A DNA stretch of 64,000 bases from Anaeramoeba flamelloides (lineage: Eukaryota; Metamonada; Anaeramoebidae): the NCBI GenBank assembly GCA_027625915.1, contig JANTQA010000018.1, positions 472,501 to 536,500 on the forward strand, given 5' to 3'. A model generated the notes under the pieces. The model was not told the origin of the DNA. It did not search any database and saw nothing but the letters and a program-made list of their open reading frames with translations. The position numbers were made by a program, and so were the translations under genes. Positions 33,630-45,657 of this stretch are shown one piece after another (position 1 is the first letter of the stretch; every line of letters begins with the position of its first letter).

Positions 33630-34310
33630 AATATAAATACATCTGGTTTGGAAATAAATATATAAATTACCAATTAACCATTAACTATTCTAATTGGTTC
33701 ATAGACTAAATATTCTAAATCTATCTATTTTAACCCTTTCTAAAATGTAGAAATGTAAAATGACAAAATATGAATAATTATGAGAGAAATTGAATTTAAA
33801 AACTGAATATCGGAATTTGTGGATATTCCAGTTCTCTATTGAAATAATCGATTTAAAAAACGATTCTAATAGGAATTTTTTGAGTTTTTTCATTCTGAAA
33901 TGAAGAGTTTGATTTCTTAAGATCTTCTTGGATTTCCTAGTACAATTTTTACAAATTTTCAATTTAAAAAGGGATTACAACTTGAAAAAAAAGCATTTAT
34001 AGCAAATAGTTATCTTTAATGGAAATTTAAAATAACCAAACACCTTTCTCAAAATTAATTCACTTCTAATTTTTTGTGATTAAAAAAACTATTACAAGAA
34101 GAATTGATAACTAGAATATTCACACAATCAGATATTCAGTTTTCAATTAAATTTCTCTCATAATTATTCATATTTTGTCATTTTACATTTCTACATTTTA
34201 AAAAAGGGTTAAAATAGCTAGATTTATAATATTAAAGCAATAAACCAATTCTAATAGATTAGGGTTGTTCGGTAATTTCTATATTTATTTCTAAAATGGT
34301 TACTGTAGCT
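33630..34310. repeat. Foldback repeat in unit C
   Basis: The inverted arms at about 33650-33830 and 34120-34290 share TTTTAACCCTTTCTAAAATG and AATTATGAGAGAAATTGAAT with their complements. It is a shorter form of the 10165-11262 foldback. Confidence 0.6.
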
Positions 34311-34799
34311 GAAAACAATTGGGAAGCAGAAAAAAAAAGTCGGAAACTTCTTTTTTGTGAAAAAATACAAATTGAATTGCGAACATTTGAAAAACTGATA
34401 AAATCCACTAGGATTTTTTTGAAGATAATAATAATCCTAATTCAGTTTAAAATCTTTGAAGAAATATAGTATCTAACGTATTTACTTGTGAATTCAATTT
34501 CATCAAGATCCTTGATATAGAATGTCCTTAAAAATCAAATTCACTATTTTTGGTTTTTAAAAAGTTAAAAAAACTAAACAATAAGTTGATTTTTTGGTGA
34601 TATTAAACTCCAAAAAAACAACTTTAATAAAAAAATTTTTCTTAAATTTCATTCCGTTCTAATAAAATTAAAATTTCCACTTTTCAAACACTTTAAAAAA
34701 AAAAATAGTCAATTAAAATGATTAAAAGCTTTTGAGAGAACAATGAAAAACAAAAATAATGTTGTTTGATGATTTAACTAATTTATCAAACTTATTTGA
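34311..34799. other. AT-rich spacer between units C and D
   Basis: No gene, no clear repeat. Confidence 0.35.
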
Positions 34800-34907
34800 A
34801 ACTAGCCAATAAAATAATTTCATTTTTTTATATTTGTCTTTTTGTATTTTCAAATTTTTTTTGATAAAATTTTTTTTTTGAAATAAATTCAAAAAATGTT
34901 CATTTGT

Positions 34908-35158
34908 TTTTTTTTTATTATTTAAGGAAGGAGTTATTGACCCCTCTTATTTGCACGAATTCCTAAATTTTTTATTTAGGAATTTAATTAAAGAATCAAA
35001 AAATAAGTTTATTACCCACTAAGGCGAATAATCAGTTTGAATCCTTTTTTATAATAATATTAGAAATATTATTATTATTTAATATATTCGATATATTAAT
35101 TTTTATTAATTCAGATATCCAGATTTTACGATTATTTTCATAGGCTGAGCAGTTCCAT
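34908..35158 (-). mobile_element. Short 5'-truncated LINE insertion with 17-bp target duplication
   Basis: 251 bp of LINE 3' end on the minus strand. It contains the last part of the ORF (WNCSAYENNRKIW-like reading), the 3' UTR hairpin and an A-rich tail. The target AAAAAATGTTCATTTGT is present at 34891-34907 and 35159-35175, and once only in the other units (near 6075, 15315 and 29486). It is therefore younger than the array duplication. Confidence 0.88.
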
Positions 35159-35502
35159 AAAAAATGTTCATTTGTATAAAATTTCTCAAATATCCAAAAA
35201 AATCAAAATATTCTTTGATTTCTGAGAAAAAAGTAAAAAAAAAAAAAACAAATGCTTAAAGAATTCCAAACAAAAATGAGGGTTTCTTAGTTTCTTAGTG
35301 ATCAAAACAGAATTTTTCAATTTTATTCAAAAAATAAATCAAAAAATAAAATAATTATCTTTTTTTTTATTTATACTGTTGAAGTTTAGTTTCAAGGAAA
35401 GAAAGAAAATTTTCAGATCTTGGATTAGAAAAAAAAAAATAATTGGTAAATTTTTAATAAAAAATATAAAATATAAATAAAAAAATAAATCAAAATTTAC
35501 AT

Positions 35503-37558
35503 TTAAAAGATGATGAATTGGATAATTGCTATTAAGAAAAATGATAATAAAAAGGAATAGTTTCCGAAATTTGAAATACTGCCTGAGGGATCAGGGGTAG
35601 GTGTAGGAGAAGGATCTGAACCATCTGTTATTCCATAAAAAATTAATTTGAATGAATCAAAAGTACCTGTATCGTCCTCATAACCATCAAAGACGCGAAT
35701 GGTCCATTCACCTTTTGAAGATTCTCCATAGAAATTCTTTACAAACAAAGGATAATTATCTAAATTCTCGTGGTTATCTTCATGTGGTACAACCACATCT
35801 ATTTTGGTACCCGAGGGTGATTCCAAAATGATCCCAATCTCTCCAATGCGATTGTGTGTAATTGAGATTTGGATTTCAACACCACCAACAATTGTGTAGT
35901 CGTTTTCGACTTTGATTATTTCTGCAATAGAATCATCACTATCTCCTTCAGGTATATTTTTGTTGACAGTTTGCAAATCTGTTTCCAATTTTTTGAAACT
36001 AGGATTGGCATCCCATTCTAGGGCTTTTTCAACAGCAGCTGATGCATCGACCAAACCAAATCCAAAGTGGCGATGATAATAATATCCTTCTGAATTCTGA
36101 ATCCAATTTTCTGTTGGTAAATGTTCACGAGTGGCTGTTTCAATTATAATTTGTTGCACTTGCCAATAATTTAACTTTGGGTTTGCTTCGAGAATGAGTG
36201 CAACCACTCCTGCGACTAAAGGACATGCACTTGATGTCCCCCCAAAATCATCTCTACAGCTTGTTGTTGTTGCTCGATCAGTTGTTCGTATTCCAATATA
36301 AGTATCATTACTGTTATAACCAGATGAGACTCCACTAACAACAATGGCTGTTCCTACATTGGAATAAATTGAGTGCCCTCCATCGTTATTTACTGCAGCT
36401 ACACCAATGACTTGTGCCATTTTTGAGCCTCGATCAAAGTTGACGTCTCCCCCGTGTTCGGCTTCATTCCCAACTGCAAATACAAAAACTATTCCCTTCC
36501 CATCTCTTCCATTTTCAACTGCATCAGAAATAGCATCCGTTAGAATTGAAGGTGTTGTATAATAAGTACATCCATTATCTTCTCCACACAGCACTGGTCC
36601 CCAACTATTACTGGAAACATGAATTACCCCTTTACTTTCGTCGCTTAAAGCTTCAGCAATTTCGGCATCAGTTGCACCCGAACATAGAATCCTTCTTCCC
36701 ATGAGATTAGCCTTTGGGGCCACACCTAATCCGCAAGCTCCATCTCCGTCTGTTGCTGCTGCAACACCTGCGCACGAGGTTCCATGTGTATCGTTACTTG
36801 TACCAACAGGATCGTTCTGATCCAAACAGTAATCCCATGATCCCTTCATCAAAAAATTACTTGACAAGTCTTCATGGGCATGGTCCAAACCATCATCAAC
36901 AATGGCAATCGTGATACCCTCTCCAAAGTATCCCTTGTCCCAAACAGGTGACACATTAGTGTCCACTCCAGTTTTACCATCATATTGACCTGTGTTTTTT
37001 AAATGGAATTGCTCAGAAAATAAAGAATCAGAGGGCGTGTATGCTCTTGCTACATTATCATGATATTTGTTCCTTTCATATGAAACTGCCATTGTTTTCA
37101 AACTAAGCACTGGAATTGAGTCTAAGCCATATTTATGATTCACTTCATCATATTTGAATAGATAATAATCCTTTCGTAATTTTAATTTCCTGACAAAGAC
37201 CATCCCTGTTTGAGCAACAAAATCTTCAACACTGACATTGTCTTTCAATTGAACAATCATCTCTCCTGTTTCTCTTAATGGCTTTTGTTCCAGTTGGAAG
37301 GCATTTTTCTTCTTTTGGAACTTTCTTCCTTTGGATCCTTCGGCCTGGACTGAAGAAAGACAAAGTACAATAAATAGAGTCTATTTTTCATTTTTTTTAT
37401 TATTTTTATCAAAATTACAAAATTAATTTAAAATAAGAAAAAAGAAATTAATAATTTAATTTATTTTTCAATGTTTTTTTGTTATTTATGATTGGTGGTT
37501 GGTAAATGATTATTTAGTAATTGTGTGACACACTCTCAAGACTACTGTGAATATACAT
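35503..37558 (-). CDS. Kexin/furin-like serine protease (S8B), copy 4
   Basis: Fourth array member. From the internal Met at 37260: D122, H159, N265 (AVGNE), S343 (GGTSSACP), P domain about 428-540, a short PSPTPTPDPS linker and hydrophobic tail. Exon 2 is 35503-37349 and codes QAEGSKGRKFQKKK at its start. The expected signal-peptide exon has lost its ATG (TTGGAATTTTAA replaces ATGAATTTTTTA). An in-phase start remains at 37558 (MYIH). A pyrimidine-rich stretch just upstream of the acceptor reads TLFIVLCLSSVQAEG in frame, an attractive signal peptide but with no Met. Secretion of this copy is therefore uncertain. Confidence 0.87.
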
Positions 37559-38350
37559 CAGAAACAAAATTTTGATTGATATTAAAATTCCAATAGTTTT
37601 TTATGATTGGTGGTGAACTCAAATATGAATCAGAAAAAAATTTGATTGATATTAAAATTCCATGATAGTCTTGGTATTGCTGTATGGCTTATTTCTTATT
37701 TTTTATTGGAGTTTTTTTCCATATTTATTTTTACCAAAAAGGTTAGAAAAACACCACTACAAAAAAAAAAATCAATAATTAAAAAACAAAAAAAGAGAGA
37801 TCTTACAAATATTAAAAAAACTTTCATATTTTATTTTGAAAAAAATCAAATTATAAAAAAAATGATTTTTAATTTCTGAAAATATGTTTTTAAAGAATTA
37901 TTACTCATCTTAAAAAATTTTGAGAGAGGTTTTTTTGTTGAGTTCCTTTTTTGATTTATTGATTAAATTAAGGATTTTTTTTCTTTCTTTTCAAAAAAAG
38001 TTTTTCTTGAGGGGTTTTGTGAATAATTTCATCAATAAGATTATTGTAGGTTTCTCAAATTATGATTGATATTAAATGTAACAAAAAATTTTTCAATTTT
38101 CTAGAGTTCCAAAAATCATGAAATTATTTAGTATATTTTTTCAAAAAAGAAAAAAATTTACTTGTTAAATAAATTGAAGACTTTTTTGTTTTTTGTTTGT
38201 TTGGTAATTCAAATTGAGGAAAATTAAAAGAAGAAAGATTTTTTTTTTGAAAGTAACAGATTCGAAAAGTACTTTTTTCTCAAAAAAATGCTGGAATCTT
38301 TTTAGAGGTCTCAGATTCAAAAAATTTACTTAGCATAATTGAAAGTTGTT

Positions 38351-39149
38351 TGTAAACAAAAGATTTCGGGAAAAGGAAGAAAAATAACTTGATTTTACTT
38401 TTTTAAAAATTATTCTCATTTATGTTTGATTTACACATTATATTAAATAAACAGTGTAGACTTTTATATTTTTTTTCAAACTTTCTTTGGTTTTTTCAAA
38501 AAATCTGTCTTTGAGTGTTGTTTTTCAACTTTTTTCAATTGTTTTCTTATTCCAGTTGTTCAAATTAAAAAATTTTCAAGAATATGTTTATTGTTCAAAA
38601 GAAAGTCTACCTTGAAGATAGTACTATCTTTCTCACAAGTTATAAACTATATTTTTATTCAATTTTTTCTAAAATATTATTTCTTCTTAATTGATTGAAA
38701 AATGGATAGATCTTGTTATAGTCAATGAAAATTGATCTTTTAAGAGATTTAATTTACAATCATTAGAGAAAATTGTTGAAAATGAATTGATATAAATAAT
38801 TTAGTCATTGGGCAAGTTCTTTAAGAATTTTAATCGGACCAAAGACTTGCTAATATACTTTTGATTCAATATGAAATATTGCTTGGTTTTGGATTCTTAT
38901 ATCATCTAATAGAGGAAAAAAAAGAATGAAAATAAATAAAGTCAACCAAATCCAAAATATGATTTGAAGACGATTTGTCAAAGGTGAAAAAAGGTAAAAC
39001 AAAATGAAATTTTTATTCTTTACTTTTTAAAAAAACTTTTGAAAAATAGTTATTTCATTTTTGGCTATATGAAGAGATACCAAATGAAAAAAGTTTTTTA
39101 AGAAACTCTTTTTATCCTTTTTATTGATTTTTTACCGATATATCCAAAT
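38351..39149. other. AT-rich spacer
   Basis: No supported gene. It may contain further decayed sequence of the unidentified gene seen at 39150-41000. Confidence 0.35.
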
Positions 39150-41000
39150 TGAAAGATTTGGTTGTTGTGAGTTTTGGTGTTGTTTTGTTTAAATTTGGTT
39201 CATTTAGATCTCTTTTATCAGGACATTGAACTTGAAGGTTGTAGAAAAACACTTGAATAACATGATAGATTTGTACATATTGTTTGATTTGAAAAACTAG
39301 TTAAACTAAACTGTATTTTTCGTAAAACTCAAAACAAAAACGAAAAACCACAGTTCAAGAAAAAACAACAAACGATTAAAAAAAAAAAAAAGTTATTTCA
39401 AAAAACAACAGAAATAATTTTCAAAAAGACATATAAAAACTTTTACATGGTTTATTTAATAAACTGTTCCTGAGATGGAAAAACAAATTATATTCTTAGA
39501 ATTTCAATAAAAATGAAAACAAAAACCTATTGAGTCTCGTATATTTGCCAAAGAGAAAACTCTTCTTCGAATTTTTACAAAAAAAAATAGAAAAACAAAA
39601 TTTTTTCTTTAAGGACTACGTTGGCAATTGATCAATTTATCTCAACATCTTTTAACCCAATATCATTTCACACACAAAGTCAGGATCTAGGAAATATTGT
39701 CTTATTTGATTCAAAAATCATTTTATGTTATTTTTTTTAAGAAAAATTCACTAAGAAATTTTGTGGTTCGTGAACTTAAAGACCTTGTTAAGAAACGTGA
39801 AAATAAAAAAATAATAATCATCATTTTCTAAACATTAAAAAAACCTCTCAATAAATAACTTTAAATCTAAATGATCGTATATTCAATGATTTTTGACGAT
39901 AGGGTTACTTTGAATTGTTACATTGTTTCCACAAACAATTAATCCGTTCCAGCGTGACCAAGAAATATTATAAGACACAGAAATTGGTTTTATATTATAG
40001 AATTGTGTTTTTTTGAAATACAAAATTCAATTTCAATCAGAAGATAAAAATTTCAACTTGTATTACTTCCTTCGAGTTATTTTTTTTGTTATAACATAGA
40101 TAAAAAATAAATTTTCTGTCGAAAAAGAAATAATAGAAAACATCAGAGAAGAAATCACAGAAATCACGGAAATCACGGAAATCACGGAAATCACAGAAAC
40201 AATGAAAAAAATGGAAACTTGATATGTTTTTTGATCATCGCTTCTAAATTATAAAAACCTGAGATTTTAACAATTTTGGAAATTGAAGATCGACATTAAT
40301 GGAAGTTGTTTTTTTATTGATTTGTTTGTCAATTTCTAAAAGCAAAAAATTGATAACTTATTTTTAAATCTTGTATTATAAGTAGTATAGTCTATGATTT
40401 AGGATGAACTTTAAAAACTCTTTTAAGGTTTGCTGTACAAAATAAAATTTCAGAATGAAAAATCAATTCCAGGGTCTGATATAAACTCAAGGTATTTCTG
40501 GAACGTTTTTATCGATGATTATTTAGAGGTTATGCTTTTTTTTTTTTTTTTTTTGCTTCTTTTTGTTTTTATTTGAATAAATCTCCCACCATTTCTAAGA
40601 GTGGAGTATCTCCTCGAATTTTTTTTGGAACAATATTATCCATTTAAAAGACAAAAAATAATGTTTTTTGTGTATTTCCTTTCCAAAGTTTTCTTCGTTT
40701 GGATCGTTTATCTCAAAACTCAATTCGTGGTATCGAGGGAAATTGGAGTGGCTATTGTGGGAAAGGTTTTGGTGGTTATTTGTATTCAAGGATATTGATA
40801 ATTAAATTTGCTAAAGTTAGTCAGTTTTCTTTTGTTTAAAAAAAAAATAATATTGTTCTGGTTGAGATTAAATGATTTTTTTATTGTTGGAAATGAGGAT
40901 TTGAGTGGATTTGATACACTATAAAACACATTATCGTAAATATTAACCAAACTTTTCTTTGTTTTAAAATCATAGAGACTTTTTAAACAATAATTCAGCA
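39150..41000 (+). pseudogene. Decayed copies of an unidentified gene, left arm
   Basis: 39150-39455 corresponds, inverted, to 43225-43520. 39480-41000 corresponds, inverted, to 43660-45060. Matching stretches include GGACTACGTTGGCAATTGAT, the EITEIT region, and GAGTGGAGTATCTCC. Protein-like pieces on the plus strand are LRWQLINLSQHLLTQYHF and KNSLRNFVVRELKDLVKK, in different frames and with stops. The order suggests the end of one copy followed by another copy. Family not recognised. Confidence 0.5.
40152..40196 (+). repeat. 9-bp tandem repeat (AAATCACGG), five units
   Basis: Five near-identical 9-mers, read in one frame as (E-I-T)n. The inverted homologue at about 44393-44402 has a single unit, so the array expanded in this copy. 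Confidence 0.75.
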
Positions 41001-41347
41001 AAATTTGCCAATTTTCTCAATTTTGGCCTTTTACATCATTTTTTAAAAACGATCTCATCTATTCTTATATATCAAAAATAAAATAATGAAAAGCCTAACA
41101 CAGTCTTAAGGGTTTCTATTTTCACCTAAATTGAAATTTCCTCAAAAAAATATTTTTTCACAACCTTCTTCATCATTTTGAGATATCACAGAAATGATAA
41201 GAGACAACTCAAGTTAAAAAATGACATTTTTTCTACTTATGTCTTACTGAATAAAAATATTTGAGAGTTACTAACTATCGGAATCATCTTTTATCAAATG
41301 AGGCATCAAATTTCAATTCCAAACTTAGTTCTTACAATTGATTTTAA

Positions 41348-42696
41348 GGGAGTAGCTACACCATAAGACATGATAAAAATTTGAGAGAGATGAGATAAGA
41401 ATATTTTATTTGAGTGGAGTGTGATTGTAGATTCTCTAAAAATTTATTTTAAAAAATTATTTGATATTTTTTTTTTAATAATGTTAAACAGTAAAAAAAA
41501 AGAGAATCTGTTGATATAATAGTTTTGATTTTTTTTTTTTTGTTATGTTAAAATAAACTTAACCCCAAAAATTTGGGTATGGTTTAAACATTTGAAATAA
41601 TAACAATACCATACTTTACAATCAATTTGGAAATTATTTGATTTTACAAACTTTTTCATTTTTTGTCTTTTATGTTTTTGTTTTGATTTAGTTTTTTTCG
41701 ATTTACTAAATCTGTTTCATATGATCTGGAATTTTTTTCGATGGTTCGTAGAAGGTTAGTGTTGAGTTTCTTAAATTGAAAAATCACATACAAGTGGCTG
41801 GTGGTATCTTATCATTTGATCGATCAACAATTGTTGAGTGTTTTAAAAAAATTTAACCAATATATTTTTTGTTCTGCTTGTTTTATTATTTTGGATACAC
41901 TGGTTTTGATTTTTTGTTTTCTATTGTTTTTTTTTATTTGAATGAAAATGATTACTTATAAAAACATTAATACTATGTTACTTAAATGTGATTTTATATT
42001 ACGTTTGGGAAAATATAATAAAGTGCGTTTTTGTTTTCCTATTTTTGATTTTAGATGTGTCCAAATTTTTGTAATGAGATATAGTTTTTTTGGGAGAAGA
42101 TAATTTTAGATTCATAGAATACAACTTATAGCTATTTTTTCTTTTAAAAATAAGAAAGGATATAATCATATCAACTTCCCCAATTCCACTAAACCCAACT
42201 ATTTAAAATCCTAAAAAGTACTGGTTTGGGATTATTATTATTTTTTTGGAATCCTTCTAGTTATTTAAATCCTCATTCATATTCCCTTTTATATTCTTTC
42301 GATTGTAATGTTATTTTTCTTTTCAAACAAAATCCATTAATCCCAAATGTCACTGATAAAAAAATATTTCTAATTGCGTTTTGTTGTCATGATTAAAAAA
42401 AATCCAAAAATGATGAAAAAAAGAAAAATGAAATAATTAAATGTTACAATAGAATCTTGAGATAAGTACGTAATATAAGTCATTCTACATTCAAAACAGT
42501 ATTTTAAGAACTTCAACTCAACATTCTAGGTGGCAATTTCTTTGAGACTTTGAAAAAAAAATTTATAAAATCTTATGAATGAAGTACTTTAAATAATAAA
42601 AATCAATGAGTTATAACCAAAGTAAAAAATGTTATTTTCTGATCCTTTTCAAAATTGCAAAAAAGTGAATAATTTTCCTTTACTGTGGCTGCTCCC
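41348..42696. mobile_element. TTAA-flanked DNA transposon, 1349 bp
   Basis: Starts TTAA|GGGAGTAGCTACACCATAAG and ends GTGGCTGCTCCC|TTAA (42697-42700). It is collinear with the element at 18878-23084 minus the nested insertions. It contains a decayed ORF near 41741-41920. It lies between the left and right arms of the inverted gene copies. Confidence 0.8.
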
Positions 42697-43041
42697 TTAA
42701 GGTTTTGAAATCAAATTAATAAAAATATTTTGACAAATTTATTATCTGTATCCTAAAAAAGACCTGAAATCGAAATAGGCAAGTTAGAGATTTTTTAATC
42801 ATAGGGTTTTTAAAAAACAATAGAATAAGCTATCCATTTGAGATACTGATTAAAAATTTGCAAAAAACATTTCGTAAAAATAATCAAAAATTATTTTGTT
42901 TTTTCGAAAACTAAAATTTATACTGATCATAAAACGTTTAAAATCAAAAAAAATTAATAAAATTTTGGTTTTTGCAACAATTTGTGAATAATTAACATAG
43001 CATTTATGTGTTTTTATTCATCTAATTCGAACCTTTATGAC

Positions 43042-43204
43042 ACTGGTATTTGAATAATAAATGAGATAAATTTTCATTTCATTTTCAATTTTCATATTGA
43101 GATAGAGATCATAGACGATACTATTGTTTGGTAACTTGGGTTCTAAAAGAAAAATATGGGATTGAAAGTGAAAATTGTTTCTCATTTAGAATTAAAATAC
43201 CAGT
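43042..43204. repeat. Small hairpin MITE, ACTGGTATTTGAAT ends
   Basis: 163 bp with ACTGGTATTTGAATAATAAA at the left and TTTAGAATTAAAATACCAGT at the right. A second copy is at 54781-54945. Confidence 0.65.
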
Positions 43205-43224
43205 ATTTAAGAAACAAAATTACA

Positions 43225-45110
43225 GTTAGTTAGATAAACAATGTAAAAGTTTTAATATGTGTTTTTGAAAATTGTTTCTGTTGTTTTTTGAAATAACTTG
43301 TTTTTTATTTAAATGTTTTTATTTTTTCAAATGTGGTTTTTCTTTTTTATTTTGAGTTTTATGAAAAATCCAGTTCAGTGTAACTAGTCTTTCAAATCAA
43401 ACAATATGTACAATAGATCATATTATCCAACTGTTTTTCTACAACCTTCAAGAACAAGCTCCTGATAAAAGAAATATAATTGAGCCAAATTCTTACAACA
43501 CTATAAAGTTTTATACCAAAAGGTATATCATTTTTCTCTATGACAATTAAAGTTGACAACCACAAAATAAAAATAAAATAGTTGGACAAAAAGGAGAAAA
43601 GTGAAAAATTTGTTATTATTTATTCATTGTTAATTTAAAAGAAAGAAATTTTTGAATAATTGCCACTATAATTCGTTTGGTATTGTATCAAATCTTCTAA
43701 AATTCTCCAATTTCCAAAAATACAAAGATCATTTTTTTCTCAACCTTTACACAATAATATTTTTTTTTTGAAATATAAAAAAACTGACTAATTTTTGCAA
43801 ATTTAATTTCCAAAAGATCCTTTGAATGAAAAATTCTTCCAAACTTTTCCAACACATTTCCAACACAATTTCTATCAATACAACAAATTTTGCTTCGAGA
43901 GAAAGGATCCAAACAAAAAAATTTTATCAAAAAATCCCAAAAAAATGTCCAGTGTGTTTGGCATGGATTATGTTGTTCTACAAATAATTTGAAGAGATAC
44001 TCTACTCTTGTTCATGACTTGGTGATTTAATTCAAGGAAAAACAAAAAGAACCAAAAAAAAAATAAGCCAAAATCATAACTACTTTGTAATAAATGATAT
44101 AACCTTTTGAGACCTACCATGAAAATTGATATCACCATGGAATTGATTTTCTATTCTGAAATTTTATTTTGTGAAAAACCTTAAAATGTTTATGAAAGTA
44201 CATCAAAAATTATAAAATTTATAATAGAAGATTAAAAATCAGTTATCTGAAATTTGGTTTTGGAAATTGAAAAACAAATTCTTTAAAAAAATATACATTA
44301 ATGTGTTTAGATCTTCAATTTTCCAAATTGGTAAAATCCCAGATTTTTACAATTGAAAAACAAAGATCGAAAAATACAATCAAATTTCGATGGTTTCTGT
44401 GATTTCTAATCTTGAGAAAATTAAATTTTTGACTTGGTTTTTACAAAAAAAAAAAATAACTTGAATAAAGTAAGAAAAGTTGAAATTTGATCTTATGATC
44501 TAAATTGACTTTTCTATTTCAAAAAAACACAATTTTATAAAATATACTACCAATTTTATAAATTATAAATATTATGTGTTAAGACTGGAATGGGTTGATG
44601 GTTTGTGAGGACAATGTGACAATTCAACATTAACCCAATGTTCAAGAATCATTCACAATGTGATCTTTTCAAGTTCGAAATATTTATTAAGGATGTTTGA
44701 AATGACTTTCATTTTGTTAAGTAAGGAAGTCGTGTTGTGTTTTTCCAATACATTTTTACGATCCTTAATAAGGTGTTCAAGAGTACTTGTATCAAATTTT
44801 CTTTGTGAATTTTTCAGTAAAAAACTTACATACAATGATTTTTTCATCCAAATTGGAGAATATTTTAAAGATCATTCTTTTTCTATTTTAAATAAGATTG
44901 GATCAAAAGGTCTTGAGACAAATTAAGAAATTGGAAACGTAGTCCGAAACTGTTAGTACTCAAGATTGGAAAAATTTACTTACTACCTGAAATAATTTTA
45001 GTGACTTTTCTTATTTTTATTGTATACGAAATTCAAAAGGCATCGAATTTCCTTTGATAATCTTTTTTTCAATTCTAAAGAAACCAAACTTTCATTTACA
45101 GGTTCTTAGT
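43225..45110 (-). pseudogene. Decayed copy of the unidentified gene, right arm (inverted)
   Basis: Minus-strand homologue of 39150-41000. The frames ISFIRSLFLKVVEKQLDNMI (near 43400-43480) and FDTSTLEHLIKDRKNVLEKH (near 44740-44800) have counterparts in the left copy with mostly conservative changes, which suggests former coding. An intron-like acceptor (ACTAACAG) precedes the GGACTACG block. Stops and shifts are frequent. I could not name the product. Confidence 0.5.
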
Positions 45111-45379
45111 TTACCCAATATAGAAACAAACAAACCAAAAAATGCCAAACAAATGAATTGTGATCACAAACTACAATCTCTTTCTTTGGGTGCTAAAACA
45201 AAAAAAGTCAAATGAATTAAAATAATCAAGTAAAAGAAAAAAGAAAAATAAAAAAAGACTTTAAAATTCTTTTTTATTTCTTATGGAAAAAGAAACAAAA
45301 AATGACAAGTTTTGGTTTTCCTTCCTTTCTGTCTCAGGGGTTGTTTATGGATTTGACTGGTTTTCAAAAACAAAAGAAA

Positions 45380-45410
<31 letters not shown>

Positions 45411-45657
45411 GAACAAAATTTTTTTCAAAAGTTGATCATCAAAATATTACAATTATTAAAACCAAGACTCTAAAATCTTTTAAAAATTGTTTAAATACAA
45501 CATAACAAATCCAAAATTTTTGATGTCTTTCGTGGTGATACTTAATTACATTTTTTCTCATTTGATAAAACGTCCCAATTTCATTTTTTCTCATTTTATA
45601 AAACCAAAGGATTATTTTGTTGAAAAATAAAAAAAGAAAAAAAAAAAAAATTTATTC
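45111..45657. other. Upstream region of the RCC1-BTB gene
   Basis: Contains an (AAAAAG)n tract at 45372-45410. Between 45549 and 45604 it has a near-repeat of CATTTTTTCTCATTT followed by ATAAAAC. The frame at 45302-45505 is built on the AAAAAG tract and not called. This should include the promoter of the next gene. Confidence 0.4.

Larger units (their letters stand above)
28530..34310. repeat. Segmental duplication unit C (protease copy 3)
   Basis: Downstream flank like 14380-15660, protease, upstream flank like 8980-9990, then a foldback relic. Non-coding parts at 28530-29820 show no gene. Confidence 0.7.
34800..38350. repeat. Segmental duplication unit D (protease copy 4)
   Basis: Downstream flank, protease and upstream flank correspond to the other units. 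Similarity fades after about 38350. The 5' region carries a small local duplication: GATTGATATTAAAATTCCA occurs near 37573 and 37644. Confidence 0.65.

Noticed and set aside
43020-43035. ATTCGAACC resembling a tRNA B box on the minus strand
   Set aside because: No A box or stems around it.
45302-45505. Lys-rich small protein upstream of the RCC1-BTB gene
   Set aside because: Built on an (AAAAAG)n microsatellite with no other support.
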